Source: Winogradskyella ursingii
GTDB lineage: Bacteria > Bacteroidota > Bacteroidia > Flavobacteriales > Flavobacteriaceae
Length of the DNA stretch: 64,000 bases
Assembly: GCF_013403975.1 (NCBI RefSeq)
Contig: NZ_JABFDH010000002.1
Coordinates: 310,001 to 374,000 of the forward strand
Direction: 5' to 3'
The notes under the pieces are model-generated. The model saw only the letters and a program-made list of their open reading frames with translations, did no database searches and was not told where the DNA came from. Shown piece after piece: positions 1-8,749 of the stretch (its first letter is position 1; every line of letters begins with the position of its first letter). The position numbers and the translations under genes were made by a program.

Positions 1-723
1 AACCCTACATATAACTATACTTATTTATTGGATGGTCGCGGTTTTAATACATTCGATTTAAGCACAGCCAAATTAAGCTTGCAATGGAGTCCTTTTAGTG
101 AATTTGACATTGTTGATGATGAAGTCGTAACTGTTAAAGATGGTTATCCAAAATTCACCTTGCAACTTACCCAAGGTTTTAAGTCAGTATTTGGAAGTGA
201 TTTCAATTTTTCTAAAATTGATTTTAGGACCGTTCAAGAATTTAATCATAAAAATGATGCTATAACCAACATAACATTGGTGGCTGGATTGGCTGGAGGT
301 GATACACCTCTGACGCATTTATATCACGCTTATCCAAACAACATCAATAAAGAAACAATTTTACAACGGTTTTCTGTAGCAGGTTTAAACAGTTTTGAAA
401 CCATGTATTTTAATGAATTTTTTAGCGATAAGTTTTCAACCTTACAGCTCAAACATTATTTCCCGGCCTTTAAAATCTCGGATCGGTTCAAACCTCAATT
501 GGTCTTAATTTCGAGGTATGCAGTGGGTGACATGAATAGTATTGATAGGCATCAAGGCATTCAATTTGGCACGCTTAAACATCTGTACTCAGAATCTGGT
601 TTTGAAATCAACAAATTGCTCTTTGGTTTTGGTCTTAGTTTCGCTTACCGTTATGGCGGTTACCATCTACCTGAATTAGAAGATAATATTGCTTTTAAGT
701 TTACTTTTAATATTTCTTTGTAA
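1..723 (+). CDS. C-terminal part of a large outer-membrane protein, DUF5686-like (partial)
   Basis: The frame is open from the window edge, so only the last 240 or so residues are present and the true start lies upstream. The residues alternate polar and hydrophobic in short beta strands, with many aromatic positions and a terminal strand ending in Phe-Asn-Ile-Ser-Leu, as in outer-membrane barrels. The composition and the Tyr-Arg-Tyr-Gly-Gly-Tyr-His patch near the end recall the C-terminus of flavobacterial DUF5686 proteins, which usually carry an N-terminal carboxypeptidase-like regulatory domain. That domain would lie outside the window, so the family call is from memory of the family and not proven here. 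Confidence 0.6.
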   Translation, partial: NPTYNYTYLLDGRGFNTFDLSTAKLSLQWSPFSEFDIVDDEVVTVKDGYPKFTLQLTQGFKSVFGSDFNFSKIDFRTVQEFNHKNDAITNITLVAGLAGGDTPLTHLYHAYPNNINKETILQRFSVAGLNSFETMYFNEFFSDKFSTLQLKHYFPAFKISDRFKPQLVLISRYAVGDMNSIDRHQGIQFGTLKHLYSESGFEINKLLFGFGLSFAYRYGGYHLPELEDNIAFKFTFNISL

Positions 724-753
724 AATACATCGCTTCAAAATATTCAAATTAAT

Positions 754-1092
754 ATGAAAGCTAAAGCTTTTTTTATCTATTACTTTTTTATTATCACACT
801 TTTTTCATGCCATCAGAAAGAGAGTGAAATTGTTATAACTGATTTTTCACATGAGTACGAGGAAACTTTATACGCAGCAAAAAAAAGTTCATATACTACC
901 TCGATACTTAAAGTTAATGGTTTTGTAAATGACACTGTTTTAATTTCTTTTGGAGGTATTAACAAAAAAATAAAGGGAGATTTGGATTTAGAAATTAAGG
1001 AGGATTATTACGGCGGATTAAATATGAAATTTAAATTTGAACCTTTAAATGCAACTGATGGTAAATTGAAAATTAAATATGGGATTTATTAG
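754..1092 (+). CDS. small hypothetical lipoprotein
   Basis: A 112-residue protein begins with Met-Lys-Ala-Lys, a hydrophobic stretch (residues about 6-17) and a lipobox Leu-Phe-Ser-Cys with Cys19, so it is probably exported and lipidated. The mature part is short, charged and beta-rich, with no motif I recognise. It starts 31 bases after the upstream barrel gene ends. Base composition is very AT-rich, as in the next 1.4 kb. Function unknown. Confidence 0.6.
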   Translation: MKAKAFFIYYFFIITLFSCHQKESEIVITDFSHEYEETLYAAKKSSYTTSILKVNGFVNDTVLISFGGINKKIKGDLDLEIKEDYYGGLNMKFKFEPLNATDGKLKIKYGIY

Positions 1093-1117
1093 ATATTATA
1101 CTTTTTTATAAGTTAAT

Positions 1118-1196
1118 ACCAACTCAAGCAATCGTCTTTGGCGAGCGCTTAGCTTTATTTGAATAATTTATCATATCATGATTATGAAAAAACACT
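1118..1196 (+). repeat. leader repeat copy A (about 80 bp)
   Basis: This segment closely matches 2012-2091. Both copies contain a CTCGTCTTTGGCGAG-type hairpin (here the left arm is altered to ATCG), the run AATAATTTATCATATCATGATTATG, and the first codons of a gene (Met-Ile-Met-Lys-Lys). In this copy the reading frame that starts at 1178/1184 runs only about 23 codons and no signal peptide follows. It looks like a gene start joined to foreign sequence. Confidence 0.75.
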
Positions 1197-1199
1197 TTC

Positions 1200-1418
1200 A
1201 TGGCAAATTTTCATGTCGGAAATATAACAAGTGCAGTAAGAAATATTGATGGAAATCAGTATAATGAAGATCATTATAAGAAATTTGGTTGGAAAGGTTT
1301 ATCTGCAATTGGTTTAGCATCAAACCCACAAATTGTTACTACTGAAGAATTAACAAATTATAATACTTTAGCTAATATACCTTTAAATGACAACCATAAT
1401 TTAATTTGTGATGAATAA
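1200..1418 (+). CDS. 72-residue hypothetical protein, probably a gene remnant
   Basis: The frame opens at ATG 1200, right after the copied leader, but out of frame with the leader's own start codons at 1178 and 1184. The protein is rich in Asn, has no signal peptide and ends in Asn-His-Asn-Leu-Ile-Cys-Asp-Glu. I do not recognise the family. The acidic, Asn-rich end resembles the tail of a polymorphic-toxin C-terminal domain, but this is a guess. Its last 8 bases overlap the start of the lipoprotein gene at 1411, as in a toxin-immunity pair. It may equally be a scrap left by a deletion that fused the leader to the end of another gene. Confidence 0.35.
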   Translation: MANFHVGNITSAVRNIDGNQYNEDHYKKFGWKGLSAIGLASNPQIVTTEELTNYNTLANIPLNDNHNLICDE

Positions 1419-1995
1419 AAAAAAATTAGTCCTCTTTCTCTTTATAGCTCTATCTAATTGCTCAGATGATAATCGAATAGAAAGGCAAAATTTAGTCTTT
1501 AACGATATTTTCCAAGAACTTATCAAAAACAGTGTTCAAGATTACAGAAAAGTAACTTTCCCAAATCCAGAGCAAATAAATTCTTTAAAAAAAGGAAAAG
1601 ATATAACTAAAAAATCCGGTGTGGATCAAAGGAAAATGTTAGTAGTTATTAATGATTCCATTAAAGCACCAACAGTTTTAAAAGGGAAAACTTTAAGTAA
1701 CAAAAATGAACGGAGATATAAATTTAATTTTGATGCATTCCTTTCAAATACTAAAAGTTACAAACTGATATCAAATAATCAGTACAACAAAGAGAAGAAA
1801 AAATTAGAAGATAAATATTACTTTGGTGGATTTATAGATATATCAAATATAACTTTTGAAACAAATTTGAAAAGAGGATATTTTACCGTTAACTATAGAT
1901 GCGGCAAATTATGCGGTCAAAAAAGCAAAATTTACATAGAGGAAATTGATGGTGAATGGGTAATTTATAAAACAGAATTAGTCAGCTTATCGTAA
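1411..1995 (+). CDS. hypothetical lipoprotein, 194 residues
   Basis: I chose the ATG at 1411 over the GTG just before it. The N-terminus is Met-Asn-Lys-Lys-Lys followed by a hydrophobic core and a lipobox Leu-Ser-Asn-Cys, so a lipidated, exported protein is expected. The mature protein is Lys-rich, with paired cysteines in Cys-Gly-Lys-Leu-Cys-Gly near the C-terminus. It has no domain I recognise. It overlaps the 72-residue frame upstream by 8 bases, so the two could be translated together. The NTF2-like feel of the last 40 residues (Gly-Glu-Trp-Val-Ile-Tyr) is only an impression. Confidence 0.55.
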   Translation: MNKKKLVLFLFIALSNCSDDNRIERQNLVFNDIFQELIKNSVQDYRKVTFPNPEQINSLKKGKDITKKSGVDQRKMLVVINDSIKAPTVLKGKTLSNKNERRYKFNFDAFLSNTKSYKLISNNQYNKEKKKLEDKYYFGGFIDISNITFETNLKRGYFTVNYRCGKLCGQKSKIYIEEIDGEWVIYKTELVSLS

Positions 1996-2011
1996 GAATT
2001 CTTTTATTAAA

Positions 2012-2091
2012 ACCAAACTAAGCACTCGTCTTTGGCGAGTTCTTAGTTTTAAGTAAATAATTTATCATATCATGATTATGAAAAAAACACT
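2012..2091 (+). repeat. leader repeat copy B (about 80 bp)
   Basis: Second copy of the leader at 1118-1196. It has the intact hairpin CTCG-TCTTTGG-CGAG inside a larger CTAAG/CTTAG stem, the shared AT-rich segment, and ATGATTATGAAAAAAACACT. Here the start codons lead into a proper signal-peptide sequence. Confidence 0.75.
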
Positions 2092-2439
2092 CGTTCTTAT
2101 AGCGATTTTAGCTATAATAATCAATCTTATGCTCAAATAGAAAAAGAATATAATATTCATCTGCTCTTAGATTCCTCTAAAAATGAGATGTCAATTTTAA
2201 CCCATCCATCAACTGATAGTATCTTATTTAAAACGTTTAAGGTTTCCAAAAAACTGCCTAAAGAGCAATACAAATATGTTTTAGGTGTCTCTGGCAAAGG
2301 GAAAATAAGCAAATACATTCGTGGCAATACATCACATACTACAAAAGGCACTATTAAATTAAACTTTGTTATTAACGTCATTGATCTTTCAGAAGAAAGA
2401 GAAAACCTAAGTTATAAAGCTTATGAAGTTTCTTTTTGA
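2078..2439 (+). pseudogene. secreted protein gene broken by a -1 frameshift
   Basis: The frame from ATG 2072/2078 encodes a typical signal peptide start, Met-Lys-Lys-Thr-Leu-Val-Leu-Ile-Ala-Ile-Leu-Ala, then hits TAG after about 20 codons. In the next frame the sequence continues as Asn-Gln-Ser-Tyr-Ala-Gln-Ile-Glu-Lys-Glu, exactly the kind of signal-peptidase site expected (Ser-Tyr-Ala before Gln). That frame stays open to the TGA at 2437-2439 but has no start codon until 2188. One missing A near 2118 (ATAATAATCAAT where ATAATAAATCAAT would restore the frame) explains everything. The restored protein would be about 120 residues. The mature part is unrecognised. A sequencing error cannot be excluded. 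Confidence 0.7.
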
Positions 2440-2465
2440 GCTTAATTAAACATAAATAAGCTGTT

Positions 2466-2510
2466 AATTAGCCCAACAAACTTTTCTTAGGGCTAATTTT
2501 CTTCATTTTC
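2466..2510 (+). terminator. Rho-independent-type terminator
   Basis: The arms AATTAGCCC (2466-2474) and GGGCTAATT (2490-2498) pair perfectly around a 15-base loop and are followed by a T-rich stretch. It closes the 754-2439 cluster. Confidence 0.7.
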
Positions 2511-2606
2511 TTTCTTTTTAAGATAACTTCAATTATTGAAATTTAACGTCTATTTTGTTTAAGTATATATTCCCATTAATCCTCACACAAATCCTTAGCT
2601 TTTTTC

Positions 2607-2614
2607 TACCTTTG
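2607..2614 (+). promoter_or_regulatory. Bacteroidetes -7 element TACCTTTG before the RND-type transporter
   Basis: TACCTTTG fits the Bacteroidetes TAnnTTTG consensus and lies 107 bases before the start codon at 2722. No good TTG was seen at the right distance upstream, so this is a half-supported promoter. The 2440-2721 gap otherwise holds only the terminator. Confidence 0.45.
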
Positions 2615-2721
2615 CGGCTCATTTTGCACTTGTTGCGAATGGACTATTATTTTGTTTCATCAAAACACCATATTTAATAAAAATCCTTTAGTTTACGAGC
2701 AAAAGGGATGACTACAAATAC

Positions 2722-5124
2722 ATGTTTAAACTCTTAACCAAAGGATTCTGGGCTGCACTTGCGCGATTGATTTTGCGTAATAAGATATTTATTCTTATTG
2801 CCATCGTCGCGGCAACTTTCTTGTTTAGTACGCAATGGAAACATATGCGCTTCACCTACTCTGAAGCCAATCTCTTGCCAGACGATCACGAGGTTAATAT
2901 TACTTACAACAATTTTTTAAACATTTTTGGTGAAGAGGGCAATCTAATTGTTTTAGGTGTCAAAGATTCTAGCTTATTCTCTGTTGAAAAATTGAATGCA
3001 TGGAATTCACTCGCAGAATCGTTTAAAAGTTATGATGAAATTGAAACGGTCATCTCTATAAAAGACCTTCAAAAATTAGTTAAAAACAGTGATCAAGAAA
3101 AGTTTGATCTTGAACCTTTTATCAAAGATTCGATAACATCAATTGAAGAAATCAATCAACTTCAAAATGAACTGTTTAAGCAATATCCATTTTACGATAA
3201 TTTTCTGTTCAACTCGGAAACCAAAACCATCCGTACAGCTATTTACCTTAAGAAAGACATCGTAAATACGGCTGCCAGAAAAGACTTTATCATTAATGAT
3301 CTGGAAACAAAAATTTCAGATTTTGAAACTGAAACAGGCATGGACGTTCGTGTTTCAGGCATGCCTTATATAAGAACATTGAATGCCCAAAATATTGTTG
3401 ATGAAATTCCGATTTTTATTGCAGGTGCACTTTTGGTTACATCATTGATTTTCTTTTTATTTTTTAGGTCGTTTAGAGCCACTTTTATTTCCTTGGTTGT
3501 AGTATGTGTTGGCGTGATGTGGACTTTTGGAATCATTGGTTTTCTAAAGTACGAGATTACAGTATTGACTGCATTAATTCCGCCTTTGATAATTGTGATC
3601 GGTATCCCTAACTGTATTTTCCTTATCAACAAATACCAACGCGAGGTTAAACTTCATGGCAATAAGGTAAAATCACTGCAACGTGTTATCACTAAAGTTG
3701 GTAATGCAACGCTCATGACCAATGTGACCACGGCTTCTGGTTTTGCAACTTTTATCTTTACCGAAAGCACGTTACTTAAAGAGTTTGGTATTGTTGCCTC
3801 ATTGAGCATTATATCAATTTTTATTTTATGCCTTTTTATAATTCCTATTATTTACACCTTTGCACCTTACCCCAAAGAGCGTCATTTAGAGCATTTAAAT
3901 AAACGTTGGATTGGCGGCTTTGTCGATTGGATGGAGAAAATGGTAAAACATAAAAGAATTGCCATATACATATCCGCAGTTCTGCTTCTTATTGGAAGTT
4001 TAATTGGTATTCACCAAATTAAAATTTCCGGAAGTCTTATTGAGGACATGCCAAAAAACACAGAGTTTTTTAAAGATATTAGGTTTTTTGAAAGTGAATT
4101 CAACGGTATTATGCCCGTAGAAATCATGGTAGATACCAAACGTAAAAAAGGCGTTATGAAACTCAGTACGCTCAAACGTATGAGTGAATTGGAAGAACTT
4201 ATATTAGAAACACCAGAATTATCCCGACCGATTTCAGTCGTAAGTTTAGTAAAATATAGTAAACAGGCTTACTACAACGGAAACCCAAAATATTATCAAT
4301 TACCAACAAGCCAAGAAAACAGCTTTATACTTTCGTATGCTAAAAACTCATCGTCCGATGTGGATTTGCTTACTAATTTTGTGGATAGCACTGGCCAATA
4401 TGCGCGTATCACAACTTTTATGAAGGATATTGGAACGGATAAAATGGAGCGTATTGAAGAAAATCTTCAAACTAAGATAGACAAAGTATTTCCCGAAGAG
4501 CGTTACGATGTAACAATGACTGGTAAAGCTCTGGTGTTTCAAAAAGGGACTAAATATTTGGTACGGAATTTAGTGATTTCATTGAGTTTAGCGATTTTAC
4601 TAATTGCCTTATTTATGGCATATATGTTCCGTTCGTTTAGGATGATCATAGTTTCTCTAATCCCAAATTTATTGCCATTGTTAATTACTGCAGGGCTTAT
4701 GGGTTACGTAGGAGTGCCAATAAAGCCTTCGACTATATTGGTGTTTAGTATTGCATTTGGAATTTCAGTTGATGATACAATCCATTTTTTAGCAAAATAC
4801 AGACAGGAATTGCAGGCCAATAATTGGAGGATCAAAAAATCAGTTTACGCTGCATTGCGAGAAACCGGAGTGAGCATGTTTTATACATCAATTGTATTAT
4901 TCTTTGGGTTTTCTGTATTTACCATCTCGAGTTTTGGTGGTACGGTTGCTCTAGGAGCACTGGTTTCTGTGACATTATTGTTTGCAATGTTGTCAAATTT
5001 GTTATTATTGCCTTCACTTTTGCTTTCACTTGAACGTAATATTGCTAACAAGGAAACACTAAAAAAACCAACGATAGACATTATCCCTTCAGAAGATGAA
5101 GATGTTGACCCTTTAAAAAAATAA
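2722..5124 (+). CDS. RND/MMPL-family (HAE3-like) exporter
   Basis: An 800-residue inner-membrane protein with the two-fold RND layout. One helix at about 20-38 is followed by a long periplasmic loop (about 40-230) and a five-helix block (about 232-385). Then come another single helix (about 417-436), a second large loop, and a second five-helix block (about 628-775). The second block contains Gly-Ile-Ser-Val-Asp-Asp-Thr-Ile-His, the conserved acidic signature of the HAE3/patched-like branch. The tail is acidic. Proteins of this branch export lipids or hydrophobic compounds without a dedicated outer-membrane channel; the cargo here is unknown. It is followed 36 bases later by asnS on the same strand. 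Confidence 0.85.
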   Translation: MFKLLTKGFWAALARLILRNKIFILIAIVAATFLFSTQWKHMRFTYSEANLLPDDHEVNITYNNFLNIFGEEGNLIVLGVKDSSLFSVEKLNAWNSLAESFKSYDEIETVISIKDLQKLVKNSDQEKFDLEPFIKDSITSIEEINQLQNELFKQYPFYDNFLFNSETKTIRTAIYLKKDIVNTAARKDFIINDLETKISDFETETGMDVRVSGMPYIRTLNAQNIVDEIPIFIAGALLVTSLIFFLFFRSFRATFISLVVVCVGVMWTFGIIGFLKYEITVLTALIPPLIIVIGIPNCIFLINKYQREVKLHGNKVKSLQRVITKVGNATLMTNVTTASGFATFIFTESTLLKEFGIVASLSIISIFILCLFIIPIIYTFAPYPKERHLEHLNKRWIGGFVDWMEKMVKHKRIAIYISAVLLLIGSLIGIHQIKISGSLIEDMPKNTEFFKDIRFFESEFNGIMPVEIMVDTKRKKGVMKLSTLKRMSELEELILETPELSRPISVVSLVKYSKQAYYNGNPKYYQLPTSQENSFILSYAKNSSSDVDLLTNFVDSTGQYARITTFMKDIGTDKMERIEENLQTKIDKVFPEERYDVTMTGKALVFQKGTKYLVRNLVISLSLAILLIALFMAYMFRSFRMIIVSLIPNLLPLLITAGLMGYVGVPIKPSTILVFSIAFGISVDDTIHFLAKYRQELQANNWRIKKSVYAALRETGVSMFYTSIVLFFGFSVFTISSFGGTVALGALVSVTLLFAMLSNLLLLPSLLLSLERNIANKETLKKPTIDIIPSEDEDVDPLKK

Positions 5125-5160
5125 CAATTACAATTATCTCAGTATTCAAATAATAGATTT

Positions 5161-6594
5161 ATGATGACGAAAACCGTAGCAGAGTTACTTTCACAGGATG
5201 CCACATTGCAGGATGTTACAATAAAAGGTTGGGTAAGAACCTTTAGAGCTAACCGTTTTATAGCACTCAACGATGGCTCTACGATTAATAATATTCAATG
5301 TGTCTTGGATTTCGAAAATTTTGAAGAAGCGACTTTAAAGCGTATCACAACCGGTGCTGCAATACGCGTTACTGGCGAATTAGTTGAGAGCCAAGGCAAA
5401 GGACAGTCTGTTGAAATTCAAGTAAAAACTTTAGAAATTCTTGGTGATTCTGATCCTGAAACATATCCAATTCAGCCAAAAAAACACTCATTCGAATTTT
5501 TAAGGGAAAACGCTCATTTACGTACTAGAACGAACACCTTTAGCGCTGTAATGCGTTTGCGTTCTTCACTGTCTTTCGCTGTTCATAAATATTTTAATGA
5601 CAATGGTTTCTATCATATGCACACACCTATTATTACAGGTAGTGATGCCGAAGGTGCTGGCGAAATGTTTCGAGTAAGTGCATTAGACCCAAAAAAACCA
5701 CCTTTAAATGAAGACGGCACTATAAATTATAAAGAAGATTTCTTCGGAAAGGAAACCAACCTAACAGTATCTGGACAATTAGAAGCTGAAACCTATGCGA
5801 TGTCGCTTGGTAAAGTATATACATTTGGCCCAACATTTAGGGCAGAAAATTCAAATACCTCACGTCATTTGGCAGAGTTCTGGATGATTGAACCTGAGGT
5901 TGCATTCATGGATTTAGCAGGAAATATGGATCTGGCCGAAGATTTCATGAAGTCTGTTTTAAGCTATGTGCTCGAAAACAATAAGGAGGATTTAGAGTTT
6001 TTAGAAAAACGTCTTTTGGATGAAGAAAAAACAAAACCTCAAAATGAGCGTAGCGAAATGAGCTTGATCGAAAAAATCAAATTTGTTGTTGATAATAATT
6101 TCAAACGTGTTAGCTATACAGAAGCGATTGATATTTTAAGAAATAGTAAACCTAACAAAAAGAAAAAATTCAACTATATAATTAAAGAATGGGGAGCAGA
6201 TTTACAATCTGAACATGAACGCTTCCTGGTCGAAAAGCATTTTAAATGTCCAGTGATATTGTTCGATTATCCAGCAAATATCAAAGCATTTTATATGCGC
6301 TTGAATGAAGATGGCAAAACCGTAAGAGCTATGGATATTCTTTTTCCAGGTATAGGTGAAATGGTTGGAGGTTCTCAAAGGGAAGAACGTTTAGAGGTAT
6401 TAAAAGAAAAAATGAAAGCTTTGGATATTCCTGAAGAAGAATTATGGTGGTATCTAGATTTGCGCAAATATGGTACAGCAGTGCATTCTGGCTTTGGATT
6501 GGGCTTTGAGCGATTAGTTATGTTTACAACAGGTATGGGCAATATTAGAGATGTGATTCCTTATCCTAGAACACCTCAAAATGCAGAGTTTTAA
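5161..6594 (+). CDS. asnS: asparaginyl-tRNA synthetase
   Basis: This cytoplasmic class II enzyme charges tRNA-Asn with asparagine. An OB-fold anticodon-binding domain (about 15-105) is followed by the catalytic core. Motif 2 reads Phe-Arg-Ala-Glu-Asn-Ser-Asn-Thr-Ser-Arg-His-Leu, with the AsnRS-typical Asn-Thr-Ser-Arg-His, and motif 3 reads Gly-Leu-Gly-Phe-Glu-Arg near residue 450. At 477 residues it is near the usual length of about 465. Start is ATG-ATG; either Met could be used. The direct AsnRS route means the amidotransferase route is not needed for Asn-tRNA. It lies between the exporter and rpoN, an order common in flavobacteria. Confidence 0.97.
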   Translation: MMTKTVAELLSQDATLQDVTIKGWVRTFRANRFIALNDGSTINNIQCVLDFENFEEATLKRITTGAAIRVTGELVESQGKGQSVEIQVKTLEILGDSDPETYPIQPKKHSFEFLRENAHLRTRTNTFSAVMRLRSSLSFAVHKYFNDNGFYHMHTPIITGSDAEGAGEMFRVSALDPKKPPLNEDGTINYKEDFFGKETNLTVSGQLEAETYAMSLGKVYTFGPTFRAENSNTSRHLAEFWMIEPEVAFMDLAGNMDLAEDFMKSVLSYVLENNKEDLEFLEKRLLDEEKTKPQNERSEMSLIEKIKFVVDNNFKRVSYTEAIDILRNSKPNKKKKFNYIIKEWGADLQSEHERFLVEKHFKCPVILFDYPANIKAFYMRLNEDGKTVRAMDILFPGIGEMVGGSQREERLEVLKEKMKALDIPEEELWWYLDLRKYGTAVHSGFGLGFERLVMFTTGMGNIRDVIPYPRTPQNAEF

Positions 6595-6666
6595 TTTGGA
6601 CATAAAACTGTTAAGCTTCAAAAAGCTGATAGGTTTTTGTTATTTTTATATCATTAGAAAAACTAA

Positions 6667-8133
6667 ATGGCTTTAAAACAATTTTTACAATTTAAGCTTT
6701 CGCAAAAGCTCTCACCACAGCAGATTCAGCTCATGAAATTGATTCAGCTGCCAACACAGGCATTTGAACAACGTTTAAAGCAAGAGTTAGAAGAAAACCC
6801 TGCATTGGATACGGGCAAGGAAGCAGAGGCCAAAGAAGATAGTTTTGATGAGTTTGACAATACCGAAGATTACAACGACAATGAGACTATAGAAGCTGAA
6901 GATATTAATGTAGACGAATATTTGAGCGATGACGAAATCCCAGATTATAGAACAAGAGCTAATAACTATAGTGCAGATGACGACGACAAAAGTGTACCAT
7001 ATGCTGCTGGCACTTCATTTACGCAACATTTAACCAATCAACTTAATACGTTTAGACTTTCTGAACAAGAAGAGGAAATAGCCTACTTTTTAGTAGGGAG
7101 TGTGGATGAAAGTGGTTATATAAGAAGGTCTCTTTCTGATATTACGGACGATTTGGCGTTTACTCAAAATGTGTTCACTACAGAAGAGGAGATTGAAAAA
7201 GTATTGAAAAAAGTACATCAACTTGATCCAGCTGGTGTTGGGGCACGCAATCTCCAAGAATGTCTAAGTATTCAGTTGCACCGCAAAGAACAACATCCTG
7301 ACGTTGAGCTAGCTACAAATATTATTGATAAGGCTTTTGAGCAATTCACCAAAAAGCATTATAAGAAGTTGATGCAGAAATTCAACATTACTGAAGAACA
7401 ACTAAAAGGTGCTGTTGAAGAAATAGAACGACTTAACCCAAAGCCCGGAGGTTCGTACGCTGGTAATAACAAAATAGTAGAACACGTTGTACCGGATTTT
7501 GCCATTAAAATTGTTGATGGCGAATTAGAACTTACCTTAAATGGAAGAAACGCACCCGAGTTGCATGTGTCTAGGGAGTACAATAACATGCTCAAAGGAT
7601 ACAAGGAGAGCAAGGAAAAATCCAAAACTCAGAAAGATGCCGTCATGTTTATTAAGCAGAAACTCGACGCTGCCAAATGGTTTATTGAAGCTGTAAGACA
7701 ACGGCAACAAACACTCTTTGTGACAATGAGTTCTATAATGAATTATCAAAAAGAATATTTTTTAACTGGAGATGAGCGCAAACTTCGCCCAATGATTTTA
7801 AAAGATATTGCAGACGAAATTGAAATGGATGTTTCAACTGTTTCCAGAGTTGCCAACAGTAAATATGTCGATACGCCTTATGGCACCAAATTGATAAAGG
7901 AATTCTTTTCTGAATCCATGACCAATGACCAAGGTGAAGAAGTCTCAACTCGTGAAATAAAGAAAATTCTTGAAACGGTTATTGAAGAAGAGAATAAGAA
8001 AAAACCGATGACAGATGAAGCATTGGCAAAAATCCTAAAGGAGAAAGGTTATCCTATCGCAAGAAGAACGGTGGCTAAGTACCGAGAACAATTAGACATT
8101 CCTGTTGCAAGGCTTAGAAAAAAGATTTTATAG
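6667..8133 (+). CDS. rpoN: RNA polymerase sigma-54 factor
   Basis: Region I at residues 5-46 is rich in Gln and Leu, as needed for contact with AAA+ activators. Residues about 50-115 are an acidic region II. The core-binding part follows, and the C-terminus has the RpoN box Ala-Arg-Arg-Thr-Val-Ala-Lys-Tyr-Arg-Glu (about 467-476), which reads the -24 element. At 488 residues the length is normal. It is followed 7 bases later by a membrane-protein gene, so the two are probably co-transcribed. Activators of sigma-54 are not encoded in this window. Confidence 0.97.
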   Translation: MALKQFLQFKLSQKLSPQQIQLMKLIQLPTQAFEQRLKQELEENPALDTGKEAEAKEDSFDEFDNTEDYNDNETIEAEDINVDEYLSDDEIPDYRTRANNYSADDDDKSVPYAAGTSFTQHLTNQLNTFRLSEQEEEIAYFLVGSVDESGYIRRSLSDITDDLAFTQNVFTTEEEIEKVLKKVHQLDPAGVGARNLQECLSIQLHRKEQHPDVELATNIIDKAFEQFTKKHYKKLMQKFNITEEQLKGAVEEIERLNPKPGGSYAGNNKIVEHVVPDFAIKIVDGELELTLNGRNAPELHVSREYNNMLKGYKESKEKSKTQKDAVMFIKQKLDAAKWFIEAVRQRQQTLFVTMSSIMNYQKEYFLTGDERKLRPMILKDIADEIEMDVSTVSRVANSKYVDTPYGTKLIKEFFSESMTNDQGEEVSTREIKKILETVIEEENKKKPMTDEALAKILKEKGYPIARRTVAKYREQLDIPVARLRKKIL

Positions 8134-8140
8134 AGTTTGG

Positions 8141-8749
8141 ATGAAAAATTTTATTCTAAAAAGCATTTCTTTTGTTTTTCATCCACTCATTATGCCAATT
8201 CTTGGTGTTTTATTTTACTTTTCTAAAACAGCTCGGTTTATCCCAGAACCTATTGTAAAGGCCAAAATTTTCTCTATTACAATATTAACTATCGTACTAC
8301 CAATTCTGCTATTTTTTCTTTTAAGAACAATTCGCAAAGTTGATACGATTTATCTAAAGAGCACCAAAGAACGTGTAATACCTTTATTTATAAATTGTAT
8401 TATAACCGCACTTATTTTGTTAAGGGTCCTTACCATAAACGAAATCGTAGAACTTTATTATTTCTTTTTAGGTATTCTAATTTCTACTATTATTTGTTTG
8501 ATCTTTGCAATGCTAAAAGTGAAAGCTAGCATCCATATGATAGCAGTATCGGGCTTTTTTATGTTTGCTGTTGCGTTAGGAATTCACTATCAAATAAACA
8601 TTAATGGCACAATTGCCTTATTGGTGATAATAATGGGTGCTATTGCGACTTCGAGATTACATCTCAACGCACACACAAGTTTTGAATTGATAATAGGTAG
8701 CCTCACAGGACTCGTACCGCAACTAATTTTAATGGCATTCTGGCTATAG
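8141..8749 (+). CDS. hypothetical multi-pass membrane protein downstream of rpoN
   Basis: I place the start at ATG 8141 (Met-Lys-Asn-Phe-Ile-Leu), giving 202 residues and a 7-base gap to rpoN; a longer frame would need a TTG inside rpoN. Five or six hydrophobic helices are visible, with a basic Arg-Lys-Val-Asp-Thr-Ile-Tyr-Leu-Lys-Ser-Thr-Lys-Glu-Arg loop near residues 65-80 and Arg-Leu-His-Leu-Asn-Ala-His near 170. The spread of His and Arg within helices is reminiscent of PAP2-like phosphatases, but the full PAP2 motif set is not present, so I assign no function. Its stop abuts the stop of the convergent PorT-like gene. Confidence 0.75.
   Translation: MKNFILKSISFVFHPLIMPILGVLFYFSKTARFIPEPIVKAKIFSITILTIVLPILLFFLLRTIRKVDTIYLKSTKERVIPLFINCIITALILLRVLTINEIVELYYFFLGILISTIICLIFAMLKVKASIHMIAVSGFFMFAVALGIHYQININGTIALLVIIMGAIATSRLHLNAHTSFELIIGSLTGLVPQLILMAFWL

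Noticed and set aside
3366..3632. Antisense open frames inside the RND-type exporter and other large genes
   Set aside because: They mirror the codon pattern of the sense gene, have no promoter or sensible protein features, and are shadows.
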